Part shown: positions 1-5,418 of the stretch, piece by piece | Numbering within the stretch: the stretch's first letter is position 1 | Layout: every line of letters begins with the position of its first letter | Origin: a bacterium | GTDB taxonomy: Bacteria; Patescibacteriota; Minisyncoccia; Moranbacterales; DUUL01 | Reading direction: 5' to 3' | Length of the DNA: 5,418 nt | NCBI GenBank assembly: GCA_030626045.1 | Contig: DAOUPS010000064.1 | Coordinates: 1-5,418, forward strand | The notes under the pieces: model-generated | Told to the model about the DNA's origin: nothing | Databases searched by the model: none | Seen by the model: only the letters and a program-made list of their open reading frames with translations | Program-made: the position numbers and the translations under genes

Positions 1-952
1 CTACTATGGTTAAAAAGATCTCTTTTAAAGAAATCATGAATCCGAGAGCGAACAATATTGCCCAGGCGGCCGGAAGCAATGGAAGCGCCTTATGGTTGTG
101 CCGTTGGTTTGGATCACCATGAACAAAGAACGCTCCAAAATGATAGGCCAAACTTTTTGAGAAGGCCTGAACGGAGCTCATATCTGGCGTGTTCAAAACG
201 GATACTGCACCGCTTCGACCGGTAAAATCTCCCGGATGGTTGTAGAAATAAACGAAGAGCGGTAAAGCGGTAATTAACGCTGAGACAATAAATACCAAGG
301 CCTTTTTCCAATAATACTTAAAGAATTTAGCGTTGAGAATGACCAAAAAAGCCAGGACAATAAGGAAGATAAGCGGCACAACCCGGAAAGAAATATAAGA
401 ATGGAGGCCCAGTCCGGTTAACAATCCGCTAGCGGCAAAATACCAATATTTTTTTGTCCGAAGGCCCCTGTAAAAAAAGAAAAAGATCCATACCAAGAAC
501 AACGGTACCATAATTCCGCGATAGGCAAGGCGTGAGAAGTTTAAATGCCAAAATGAAAAGGAGAGCATAAAAGTTCCCATGATCGATGCCAGCCATGAAA
601 GGCGCAGTTCTCGTGCGAGGAAAAAGAATCCCACAAGAGTCAATGTTCCAAACAGCGCACTGGCAAAACGAACACCAAAGTTATTAACCCCGAAAATTTC
701 AAGAAAGATCGATATGGCATTGATATACAATCCTTCACGGCCATTATTGTCGGAATAGAATACACGATATGTTCCAGTCTGGTTTGCGTGTAATGCGTCA
801 ATGCCGTTATAAGCTTCATCATATTGCAATCCCGGAGGAATAGTTTGCAGCTGCCAAATTCGAAAAAACGCGCCAAGAATAAAAAGCAGGCTTGCGACTA
901 TCGTTACAAGCAGAATTTTTTTATTAAGGCGTTTTATTTTTGTTTTGCACAT
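1..952 (-). CDS. Membrane glycosyltransferase, ArnT/PMT_2-like (GT-C fold), 3' end outside window
   Basis: N-terminal 317 codons of a polytopic membrane glycosyltransferase; no stop is reached before the left edge. Family members move a sugar from a polyprenyl-phosphate carrier to a lipid, glycan or protein on the outer face of the membrane. The start ATG is followed by a basic stretch and a first membrane helix (about 12-31). The first outer loop carries PPGLQYDEAYNG (39-50), whose Asp45-Glu46 fit the acidic catalytic site of GT-C enzymes, then NNGREGLYINAIS (69-81). More hydrophobic segments lie near 94-112, 118-135, 145-160, 170-183, 190-207, 216-235 and 294-312. SRLAYRGIMVPLF (140-152) and GDPNQRHN (279-286) also match conserved stretches I know from this family. 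The ATG at 952 sits about 27 bases after the predicted transcription start. An in-frame ATG at 1066 would add 38 residues, but it lies upstream of that promoter and its product does not look coding. Donor and acceptor cannot be told from the sequence. Confidence 0.88.
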   Translation of the reverse strand, partial: MCKTKIKRLNKKILLVTIVASLLFILGAFFRIWQLQTIPPGLQYDEAYNGIDALHANQTGTYRVFYSDNNGREGLYINAISIFLEIFGVNNFGVRFASALFGTLTLVGFFFLARELRLSWLASIMGTFMLSFSFWHLNFSRLAYRGIMVPLFLVWIFFFFYRGLRTKKYWYFAASGLLTGLGLHSYISFRVVPLIFLIVLAFLVILNAKFFKYYWKKALVFIVSALITALPLFVYFYNHPGDFTGRSGAVSVLNTPDMSSVQAFSKSLAYHFGAFFVHGDPNQRHNHKALPLLPAAWAILFALGFMISLKEIFLTIV

Positions 953-985
953 GTCGTTATATTGGGTCTCCAAGCAATTGGCTTT

Positions 986-1014
986 ATTGTATCGTGTTTG
1001 GTTGGTGTTGTAAA
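986..1014 (-). promoter_or_regulatory. Sigma70-type promoter for the glycosyltransferase gene
   Basis: Read on the minus strand, a TTTACA -35 box (1014-1009, 5 of 6 consensus) is separated by exactly 17 bases from a TACAAT -10 box (991-986, 5 of 6). The predicted start of transcription is near 979, giving a leader of about 27 bases to the ATG at 952. The leader has a GGAG at 971-968, but this is 15 bases from the ATG, too far for a normal ribosome binding site. Prediction from sequence only. Confidence 0.6.
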
Positions 1015-1030
1015 TGAACCATGATATAAT
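1002..1030 (+). promoter_or_regulatory. Extended -10 sigma70-type promoter for the plus-strand operon
   Basis: A perfect TATAAT (1025-1030) is preceded by TG and one base (1022-1024), the extended -10 form. A weak -35 box, TTGGTG (1002-1007, 3 of 6), lies 17 bases upstream. Transcription would begin near 1036-1038, giving a leader of about 95 bases before the ATG at 1132. The only purine-rich ribosome-binding-like stretch in that leader, AAGGA at 1100-1104, is 27 bases from the start. The -35 box lies between the two boxes of the minus-strand promoter, so the two promoters overlap. Confidence 0.6.
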
Positions 1031-1131
1031 CGTAAGTGAAAACGCAGAATAATTATTACGGAACATATCGCATTGTGTCAGTCTTTTTGTTTGTCTATAA
1101 AGGAAGCAGTCCCATAAAATAAGTTATCACT

Positions 1132-2739
1132 ATGAATAAACAATCTATCGGAGATCAACTTATTAGTCAGGTAGAAAAGATAGAACATACCGAAAATATC
1201 GAAGATTCAAGTAAAAAATCAGAACTTGCAAAAATGATCAAAAGAACGGCTAATAATATAGAAGAAAAACCTGAAACGAGCAAGCAGGCGCTTGATGCAA
1301 TTTTCTCTGGAGAAAATATAGACACATATTCCAAAAGAGGGCGGGGCGCCGGCGAATCGCTTCAACGGTATCGGCAGGGCATTGAGCGGGAAATTGGAGA
1401 AGATGGAGCTTGCGATTTAAAATCAGTGAAAGAGGCCGCAGAAAGGTTTTTTAAAAAAAGTCCGGAGAAAAGGAACACGAAAGTAGGCAGAATAGTTATT
1501 GAAAATCTTGAGCAGTCTAATGCCGGAACAAATCAACAGGAACATTCCACCGTTGAAATTTCCCAGACAGAAAAGAATAAAGAAGACAAAGAAACGATAA
1601 CCGGAGTTCCCAAGACTGTCGATGAATTTGAATCTTTAGGATATAAAATAAGTGATGCAACGAATAAATTTTATTACAACAACGAAGTAATTGGAATGGA
1701 TTTAGAAATTACCGGCTTCGATCCTGCAACTGGGAGAGTAAAAATAATTTGCCACGATCATCTTAAAGTTAGTGGGCAGGAAGAGGGGCGAAATATAATA
1801 GTTCTTGGTGAAGAAGCCGGAGAAGCCAGCCAGAAAGATGTTGCGTTTGATCATTTTGCGGAGATGATGAAAAGATATGTCGAGCAGGGAAGCCAGAGAG
1901 ATGAAGCAGCTACAGAAAAAAAAACAGCGGAAAAAAACGATAATGGCCTAGAGATGTTGAAAGGGAAGTTATTCAGAAACAAAAAAGGAGAAAAAATAAA
2001 AGTGCTGGAATCCGGTCCTTTCGAAAAAGGAGGAACACGTGTTAAAAAAGGACAGGTGCTGATCCGCATGGAAACACCTGAAGAAACTGATAAAGGAAGG
2101 CGAATTGTGAAAAAGTTTCGCCCCGTTAAAATTGAAAAACTTCAGAAATTACTTAAGGAAGGAGAATATCGGGAAGTAAATACTGCAATTCGCATCGGGA
2201 CAAAAGGAACTGTATGGAAAAAAGGCGAAGAAATGTTTGTTGTTGCCAATCATTATCGCGGTTCGAAAGAAAAAGCTCACAAAATTGCTGTTCAGTTTTC
2301 AGGCGGCAGAGAGGAGATAATGGATTTGGGTGAGCTGAAAGAAAAAATTGATTCTGAAGGGTGGATCAGGGAAGAGAAACCAAAAGAACAGAAAGAAGAG
2401 ATTAAAGAAGAAGCTGAAGGCGCTGAAATCAGTAAGCCGGAGGAACAGCGAGAAAAGGTTGAACTTGACGATGGCGAAAGAGAAACCATAGATAAAATTT
2501 TTTCACCTTACGTAAGGCAGTATATTGGAGAATTGAATGATTTTTCGTGGGGGGAGGGATATACATCCAAGCAAAATACCCAACTTCAGAAAATTGAAGA
2601 AGAAAGATTTTGGGGCAGTGTCCTTCCTTCCCGCATTTCAGAGGCAAAGTTCATTCGCGAGGAGGCGATTCTGTCAGCAGTCGATTTATTAAGGGAAAAT
2701 GTTGAAAAAGAAATAATAAGCGAACAGCCGCAACAATAA
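1132..2739 (+). CDS. Hypothetical soluble protein with three diverged beta/helix modules
   Basis: 535 residues, ending in TAA; I recognise no named family. There is no signal peptide or membrane helix, so it is probably cytoplasmic. Visible parts are a polar helical N terminus (1-60), a possible small helical domain (about 80-128), a Gln/Glu/Lys-rich linker (129-157), then three related modules at about 163-253, 273-349 and 353-414. Each module has a beta-rich half with a KKGE/NNE-type turn and valine/isoleucine strands, then one charged helix ending near a Gly (KRYVEQG, LLKEGEYRE, KIDSEGWIRE). A Glu/Lys linker (414-442) leads to a C-terminal helical domain (443-530) with conserved-looking aromatics (SPYVRQYIGELNDFSW, ERFWGSVLPSR). 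Only two cysteines are present (94 and 207). It is the first gene after the extended -10 promoter, 32 bases before the next gene. No Shine-Dalgarno sequence lies before the ATG. The gene call is secure from length and composition; the role is unknown. Confidence 0.88.
   Translation: MNKQSIGDQLISQVEKIEHTENIEDSSKKSELAKMIKRTANNIEEKPETSKQALDAIFSGENIDTYSKRGRGAGESLQRYRQGIEREIGEDGACDLKSVKEAAERFFKKSPEKRNTKVGRIVIENLEQSNAGTNQQEHSTVEISQTEKNKEDKETITGVPKTVDEFESLGYKISDATNKFYYNNEVIGMDLEITGFDPATGRVKIICHDHLKVSGQEEGRNIIVLGEEAGEASQKDVAFDHFAEMMKRYVEQGSQRDEAATEKKTAEKNDNGLEMLKGKLFRNKKGEKIKVLESGPFEKGGTRVKKGQVLIRMETPEETDKGRRIVKKFRPVKIEKLQKLLKEGEYREVNTAIRIGTKGTVWKKGEEMFVVANHYRGSKEKAHKIAVQFSGGREEIMDLGELKEKIDSEGWIREEKPKEQKEEIKEEAEGAEISKPEEQREKVELDDGERETIDKIFSPYVRQYIGELNDFSWGEGYTSKQNTQLQKIEEERFWGSVLPSRISEAKFIREEAILSAVDLLRENVEKEIISEQPQQ
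1618..2373 (+). repeat. Three diverged protein modules inside the first operon gene
   Basis: Residues 163-253, 273-349 and 353-414 share an order of elements rather than clear identity: a short strand, a Lys/Asn-Gly/Asn-Glu turn (NNEVIGMDLEITGF, NKKGEKIKVLESG, KKGEEMFVVANHY), a strand pair, then a hydrophobic-charged helix (HFAEMMKRYVEQG, LQKLLKEGEYRE, ELKEKIDSEGWIRE). The last two modules are nearly contiguous; the first is separated from them by a low-complexity Glu/Lys/Ala linker. Identity between copies is low, so this could be convergent small beta domains rather than true duplication. Confidence 0.45.
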
Positions 2740-2771
2740 TTTTCTAAATCTTTCGTGCGTTTGTAGAAAAG

Positions 2772-4346
2772 ATGGGAACTTTCAAACCTCAACAATTTAA
2801 ACCGCAAAAGGCGGAGCTGGATCTTCAAAAAAGGATCGAAGAAGAGCGGAAAAAGAGAAGCCAAGAAGCTGAATCTGACAGCGATGTCCATGAATTGGCA
2901 GATGATAGAACAGAAGATGCAAAACAGGAGGAATCTTTGGATAGTTCATCGGTTGTAGATACCGAACAGCAGAAAAGCGATGACAGTATTAATGAATTAA
3001 TAAAAGAAGGAGAAAGTGTGCGCGAAGAACTGCTTAATGATAAGCGAAGGTACGAAGAAAAAGGGGACATAGACAGCAATGAATATAGAGGAATTTTGAA
3101 AAATTTGCAGAGTATTAACAATGAACTTGAAAGAATCCGTTCACAGGGCGATAAGGACATCTCCAAAGAGCCGGAAGGACAGCCGGAAGGGCAAAAAGTT
3201 GATGCCACGGAAGAAGCAGGATTAATTGATGATGAAGCTGCTGAACAGGAATTGGCAGATAGAGTGGGGGGCCATAACCAGGAAGAATTCGAAGAGCAGA
3301 CTCGGTCAAAACAGGAATTTGAAAATATAGCTGATGATGAAGTTGCCGAGTTAGAATTGGCAGATAAGACTGAGGAGTATGGAAAAGAAGAACCCGTGGA
3401 AAAAATCCCTTTGGGTGAAGCTACACAGGAAACTGCTGTTGAAGAAACTTCTTCAGGTGAAAAGGGACAAGAGGCAGCCGCGCCAGAAACTAACGAAAAC
3501 GCGGAACCGAGCGAAGATCAGTTGCGCGTCAATGTTGAACAACGACATGGCGCGTATGTTGATAAACAGCGAAAGTTTACTCAGGCCAAAAACAAAATTG
3601 GCATGATGGGGCGCATTCGCCAAAAGCTTGGTCTGGCAGGTGAAGAAAAAAAAGATAAACTGAATCAACTAAAGAGAGAATTTGACAGAGCCAAAGTGGA
3701 ACTGGCTGAAGCCGAACACTCTTTTAGTGAGAGGCACAAGGAATACACAAGCTTTGTGACGAAACGCAAAAAAGACGAACTTATTAATGAACAGAAGAAA
3801 ACGTTAAAAAGCGGCGGATGGAGTGAACAAAAGATCAATGAGTACACAGAAAAAGAATACAAAGAAAGCGAAGCATTCCAAAACGCTATCAAGGCTTTTG
3901 TCATTGCTGAAAAAACAGTCACCATTAAACGTGAGAAAGATATTGAAGGAGGAGGAACGGAAGTTGTTACGGAAAAGGTCAGTCTATTGGAAGATATGAA
4001 CGAGAAATTGAAAGCTGTCAATAACGCGAAAATGGAAGTACTGAATGAGAAGGATAAAAATATCCTGCAGAAAAGTTGGGATTGGTACAGAAAACTTCCA
4101 AAGAAACAAAGAATTGTGCTCGGTGTTGCGTTTGTAGCGCCGCTTTCCGCCGGTGCGGCTCTGGTCGGAGGCGCGACAACGAGTGTCGCACTGGGAGTGG
4201 CCTCTCTGGCAGGCGGGAGAAGGGTTGTCAGTTCGCTTGCCGGCGCCGTTGCCGGTGGATACGCGTTCAAAAAGACCAAAGAGTATCTTTCAGGAAAACA
4301 AGAAGAAACAGAAAAGAAAAGGGAAAATAGAATGGCCAAGGAATAG
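2772..4346 (+). CDS. Hypothetical acidic coiled-coil protein with C-terminal Gly/Ala-rich membrane hairpin
   Basis: 524 residues, no cysteine; no family recognised. Residues 1-130 are highly charged with helical stretches (RIEEERKKR, a coiled-coil-like run near 72-127). Residues 131-250 are acidic and probably disordered, with repeated ELAD motifs. Residues 255-345 form a long Lys/Glu coiled-coil candidate. Residues 346-435 are mixed, with GGWSEQKINEYTEKEYKES (348-366). WDWYRKLPKKQR (436-447) then leads into small-residue-rich hydrophobic segments at about 449-481 and 486-499 (SSLAGAVAGGYAF), followed by KKTKEYL. Positive charges on both flanks suggest a hairpin with both ends in the cytoplasm. 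The ATG is the only reasonable start, because an in-frame TAA lies 27 bases upstream; it is preceded by AGAAAAG, which is not a proper ribosome binding site. The gap to the previous gene is 32 bases, so an operon is likely. The frame closes at TAG, yet continues in the same frame beyond it, so the true protein may be longer. Confidence 0.85.
   Translation: MGTFKPQQFKPQKAELDLQKRIEEERKKRSQEAESDSDVHELADDRTEDAKQEESLDSSSVVDTEQQKSDDSINELIKEGESVREELLNDKRRYEEKGDIDSNEYRGILKNLQSINNELERIRSQGDKDISKEPEGQPEGQKVDATEEAGLIDDEAAEQELADRVGGHNQEEFEEQTRSKQEFENIADDEVAELELADKTEEYGKEEPVEKIPLGEATQETAVEETSSGEKGQEAAAPETNENAEPSEDQLRVNVEQRHGAYVDKQRKFTQAKNKIGMMGRIRQKLGLAGEEKKDKLNQLKREFDRAKVELAEAEHSFSERHKEYTSFVTKRKKDELINEQKKTLKSGGWSEQKINEYTEKEYKESEAFQNAIKAFVIAEKTVTIKREKDIEGGGTEVVTEKVSLLEDMNEKLKAVNNAKMEVLNEKDKNILQKSWDWYRKLPKKQRIVLGVAFVAPLSAGAALVGGATTSVALGVASLAGGRRVVSSLAGAVAGGYAFKKTKEYLSGKQEETEKKRENRMAKE
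2892..3365 (+). repeat. Three-copy ELAD repeat; two copies extend to a 33-base repeat
   Basis: The 12-base word GAATTGGCAGAT, coding Glu-Leu-Ala-Asp with the same codons each time, occurs at 2892-2903, 3249-3260 and 3354-3365. The last two copies extend leftward to 33-base units at 3228-3260 and 3333-3365 that match at 27 of 33 bases (DDEAAEQELAD and DDEVAELELAD) with a period of 35 codons. The first copy sits 119 codons before the second and shares only the core. Identical codon choice points to DNA-level duplication within the acidic, probably disordered region. Confidence 0.75.
4110..4268 (+). other. Small-residue-rich hydrophobic hairpin (protein residues 447-499)
   Basis: This stretch encodes the only hydrophobic part of the 524-residue protein. 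It is dominated by Gly, Ala, Val and Ser, with GG and small-x3-small spacings (for example GAVAGG) of the kind used for close helix packing. Basic residues precede it (KKQR), interrupt it (GGRR, 481-484) and follow it (KKTK), consistent with two short membrane helices around a basic turn. An amphipathic, peripherally attached hairpin is the alternative. Confidence 0.6.
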
Positions 4347-4379
4347 GCGGGAAAAGAGAAGATCGATCTGTATAAATTT
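4344..4379 (+). other. In-frame amber stop joining two open frames
   Basis: The TAG at 4344-4346 ends the 524-residue frame. The next eleven codons (AGKEKIDLYKF) are open, read in the same frame and resemble the charged helix on either side, before the ATG at 4380. No ribosome binding site lies before that ATG; the nearest purine-rich run, 4349-4360, ends about 20 bases upstream. Changing the stop by one base to CAG (Gln) would give MAKEQAGKEK, a natural continuation. Whether this is a real gene end, a nonsense mutation, readthrough or a sequencing error cannot be decided here. Confidence 0.6.
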
Positions 4380-5418
4380 ATGAAAGGCAGATTGGCGCAA
4401 GAAAAGAATGATAATTACAAAAGTCTCGCGGCAGCAGGAGTTGCCGGATTTGCTGTCGGCGCCGGAACAAGAGGATTGTTCGCGATAGCGGACATCAGCG
4501 ATATTACAGGGAATGATATTGAAAAACCTGGTGTGCCGGAAGCTGGAGCTAATAATGCAAACTTTGATGAAGAAGTAGCACGCATTTTGGAAGCTAATAA
4601 GGGACTGAAAAGAGAAATGATCGCAGGAGCTCTTGCGAAAGCGCAAGAAAATGACGGTGTAGCAAGAATTTTCAGGGGAGAGGGCGAAAAATTATTTATT
4701 GAAACATTCAACTCTGAACAAGAGATGAATAAATTGCATCCTATTTCACCGGAAAGAGTTGTAAAAACTTTCGATTTTTCAGAAAAAAATTCTGTTAGCG
4801 AAACAGCTGAGGAATCTTTAGGAGAAGACGCAGAGGTGAAAAAAGGAATAAAAGAGAAAATATCCGGCTCGGTACATGAAGAATCAGAACCGCAGTCTAA
4901 AGCGGTTGAAAAAGAAAATAAACCGGAACCAGTTAAACCGGAGGAGTCTGAGCCAAGTGTTGACAAAGAAACTGAAACACCGACTGAACCGGAAAGATCT
5001 GAACCGGAGTTTAAAAAAAAGACACCTTCCCGAACGGATCATAGAGAAACTATAGAAAAGTCTGAGCCGGTAGTTGAGCAGGTAGATCTGGGAAAAGAAC
5101 AAAAAAACGGTGCGGTTGACACAGAAGCACCGGAGCAAAAAACGCCGGAGCAAATTGTGGTTGATGTTGAAAATGCGCGTAAACAGGGCAAAATGCCATC
5201 GCTTAAAGAAATGAGAGAATATAAGCACGCGAAGATTGCTCTGGCTAACCAAGAACTTATGCCAGAGACTGATCAAGCAGGTGGCGTTGAAGAAAATGAT
5301 GCGGAGAAATCTACTCAAGCGCCTGAACAATCTCCTGAACAGTCTCAAGCTAATACTCCGGAAGAAAATATTCATTCAGGAATTAATGAACAGATCGAAC
5401 CACCGGAAGAAATGTCCA
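4380..5418 (+). CDS. Hypothetical membrane-anchored Pro/Glu-rich protein, 3' end outside window
   Basis: 346 codons are visible with no stop before the right edge; no family recognised and no cysteine. A basic start (MKGRLAQEKNDNYK) precedes a small-residue hydrophobic segment (about 16-37, AAAGVAGFAVGAG, with Arg31 inside), resembling SLAGAVAGG in the gene before. Acidic residues follow (ADISDITGND). This charge pattern would place the C-terminal part outside the cytoplasm. Residues 60-135 look like a small helical domain (DEEVARILEANKGLKREM, then AGALAKAQENDGVARIF, ending in ERVVKTFDFS). From about 166 the chain is a Pro/Glu/Lys/Ser low-complexity stalk with SEP, PEP and PEQ motifs, broken by a helical island at 260-294 (ARKQGKMPSLKEMREYKHAK). 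The ATG at 4380 is the first normal start after the upstream TAG, but the frame is continuous back to 4347. It may be the C-terminal half of the upstream gene rather than a separate gene. Confidence 0.75.
   Translation, partial: MKGRLAQEKNDNYKSLAAAGVAGFAVGAGTRGLFAIADISDITGNDIEKPGVPEAGANNANFDEEVARILEANKGLKREMIAGALAKAQENDGVARIFRGEGEKLFIETFNSEQEMNKLHPISPERVVKTFDFSEKNSVSETAEESLGEDAEVKKGIKEKISGSVHEESEPQSKAVEKENKPEPVKPEESEPSVDKETETPTEPERSEPEFKKKTPSRTDHRETIEKSEPVVEQVDLGKEQKNGAVDTEAPEQKTPEQIVVDVENARKQGKMPSLKEMREYKHAKIALANQELMPETDQAGGVEENDAEKSTQAPEQSPEQSQANTPEENIHSGINEQIEPPEEMS
4425..4490 (+). other. Possible single membrane segment (residues 16-37 of the last frame)
   Basis: About 22 mainly Ala, Gly, Val, Phe and Leu residues are flanked by Lys/Arg on the N-terminal side and Asp on the C-terminal side. 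Positive-inside logic would leave the N terminus in the cytoplasm and expose the Pro/Glu-rich tail outside. Arg31 within the segment and its weak hydrophobicity lower confidence. Confidence 0.5.
5130..5342 (+). repeat. PEQ motif pairs in the Pro/Glu-rich stalk
   Basis: Two pairs of Pro-Glu-Gln occur at residues 251-253 and 256-258 (each coded by CCGGAGCAA, at 5130-5138 and 5145-5153) and at 315-317 and 319-321 (CCTGAACAA and CCTGAACAG). Codons agree within each pair but differ between pairs, suggesting two local duplications within a low-complexity region. Confidence 0.5.

Noticed and set aside
824..1024. 66-codon plus-strand open frame with a hydrophobic C-terminal stretch
   Set aside because: It lies mostly over the start of the glycosyltransferase on the other strand and across its promoter; no ribosome binding site or homology supports it.
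1048..1057. Perfect 10-base palindrome AATAATTATT just downstream of the predicted plus-strand start site
   Set aside because: It consists only of A and T in an AT-rich spacer, so chance is likely; there is no second copy to suggest an operator.
1031..1060. CGTAA / TTACG inverted repeat in the operon leader
   Set aside because: The stem is only five base pairs with a 20-base loop, too weak to call as an RNA structure or attenuator.
953..1066. N-terminal extension of the glycosyltransferase from an in-frame ATG at 1066
   Set aside because: The extra 38 residues are Asn/Tyr-rich, unlike the enzyme, and the region contains both predicted promoters, so the start at 952 is preferred.
3665..4339. 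224-codon minus-strand open frame opposite the coiled-coil gene
   Set aside because: It is Ser/Phe/Leu-rich, the expected antisense image of Lys/Glu-rich coding DNA, and the plus strand reads a coherent coiled-coil and membrane protein there.
4415..5375. Two long minus-strand open frames (4415-4966 and 4884-5375)
   Set aside because: Both are antisense images of the Pro/Glu/Lys-rich plus-strand gene (Ser/Phe/Arg-rich products) and overlap each other; the plus frame is open throughout.

Overview
The window looks like bacterial chromosome from an uncultured, small-genome lineage. Candidate Phyla Radiation/Patescibacteria (Parcubacteria-like) is my best guess. That guess rests on style rather than a marker gene: long, Lys/Glu-rich, almost Cys-free proteins of no recognisable family, no Shine-Dalgarno sequence at normal spacing before any gene, and a GT-C glycosyltransferase variant I associate with such genomes. 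There is no rRNA, tRNA, insertion sequence or CRISPR array.

Layout. Positions 1-952 (minus strand) hold the N-terminal 317 codons of a multi-pass membrane glycosyltransferase of the ArnT/PMT_2 (GT39/GT83-like) type; its 3' end lies beyond the left edge. Positions 953-1131 form a divergent intergenic region with two good sigma70-type promoters facing away from each other, their -35 regions interleaved. From there three plus-strand reading frames run head to tail. 1132-2739 encodes a 535-residue soluble hypothetical protein with three diverged beta-plus-helix modules. 2772-4346 encodes a 524-residue hypothetical protein with an acidic, coiled-coil-rich N-terminal part and a Gly/Ala-rich membrane hairpin near its C terminus. 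4380-5418 encodes a protein open at the right edge, with a hydrophobic segment followed by a long Pro/Glu-rich tail.

The most notable point is the junction of the last two frames. The TAG at 4344-4346 is the only stop between them, both halves are in the same frame, and the second half has no ribosome binding site. The simplest readings are one envelope protein gene broken by a single C-to-T change (CAG to TAG), a sequencing or assembly error, amber readthrough, or two adjacent genes that happen to share a frame.

How the genes may work together (inference): the plus-strand genes look like one operon for a membrane-associated scaffold, with a soluble modular partner (first gene) and a membrane-anchored coiled-coil protein exposing a Pro/Glu-rich stalk (second and third frames). 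The divergent glycosyltransferase would act in the same membrane, but nothing in the sequence proves a functional link.
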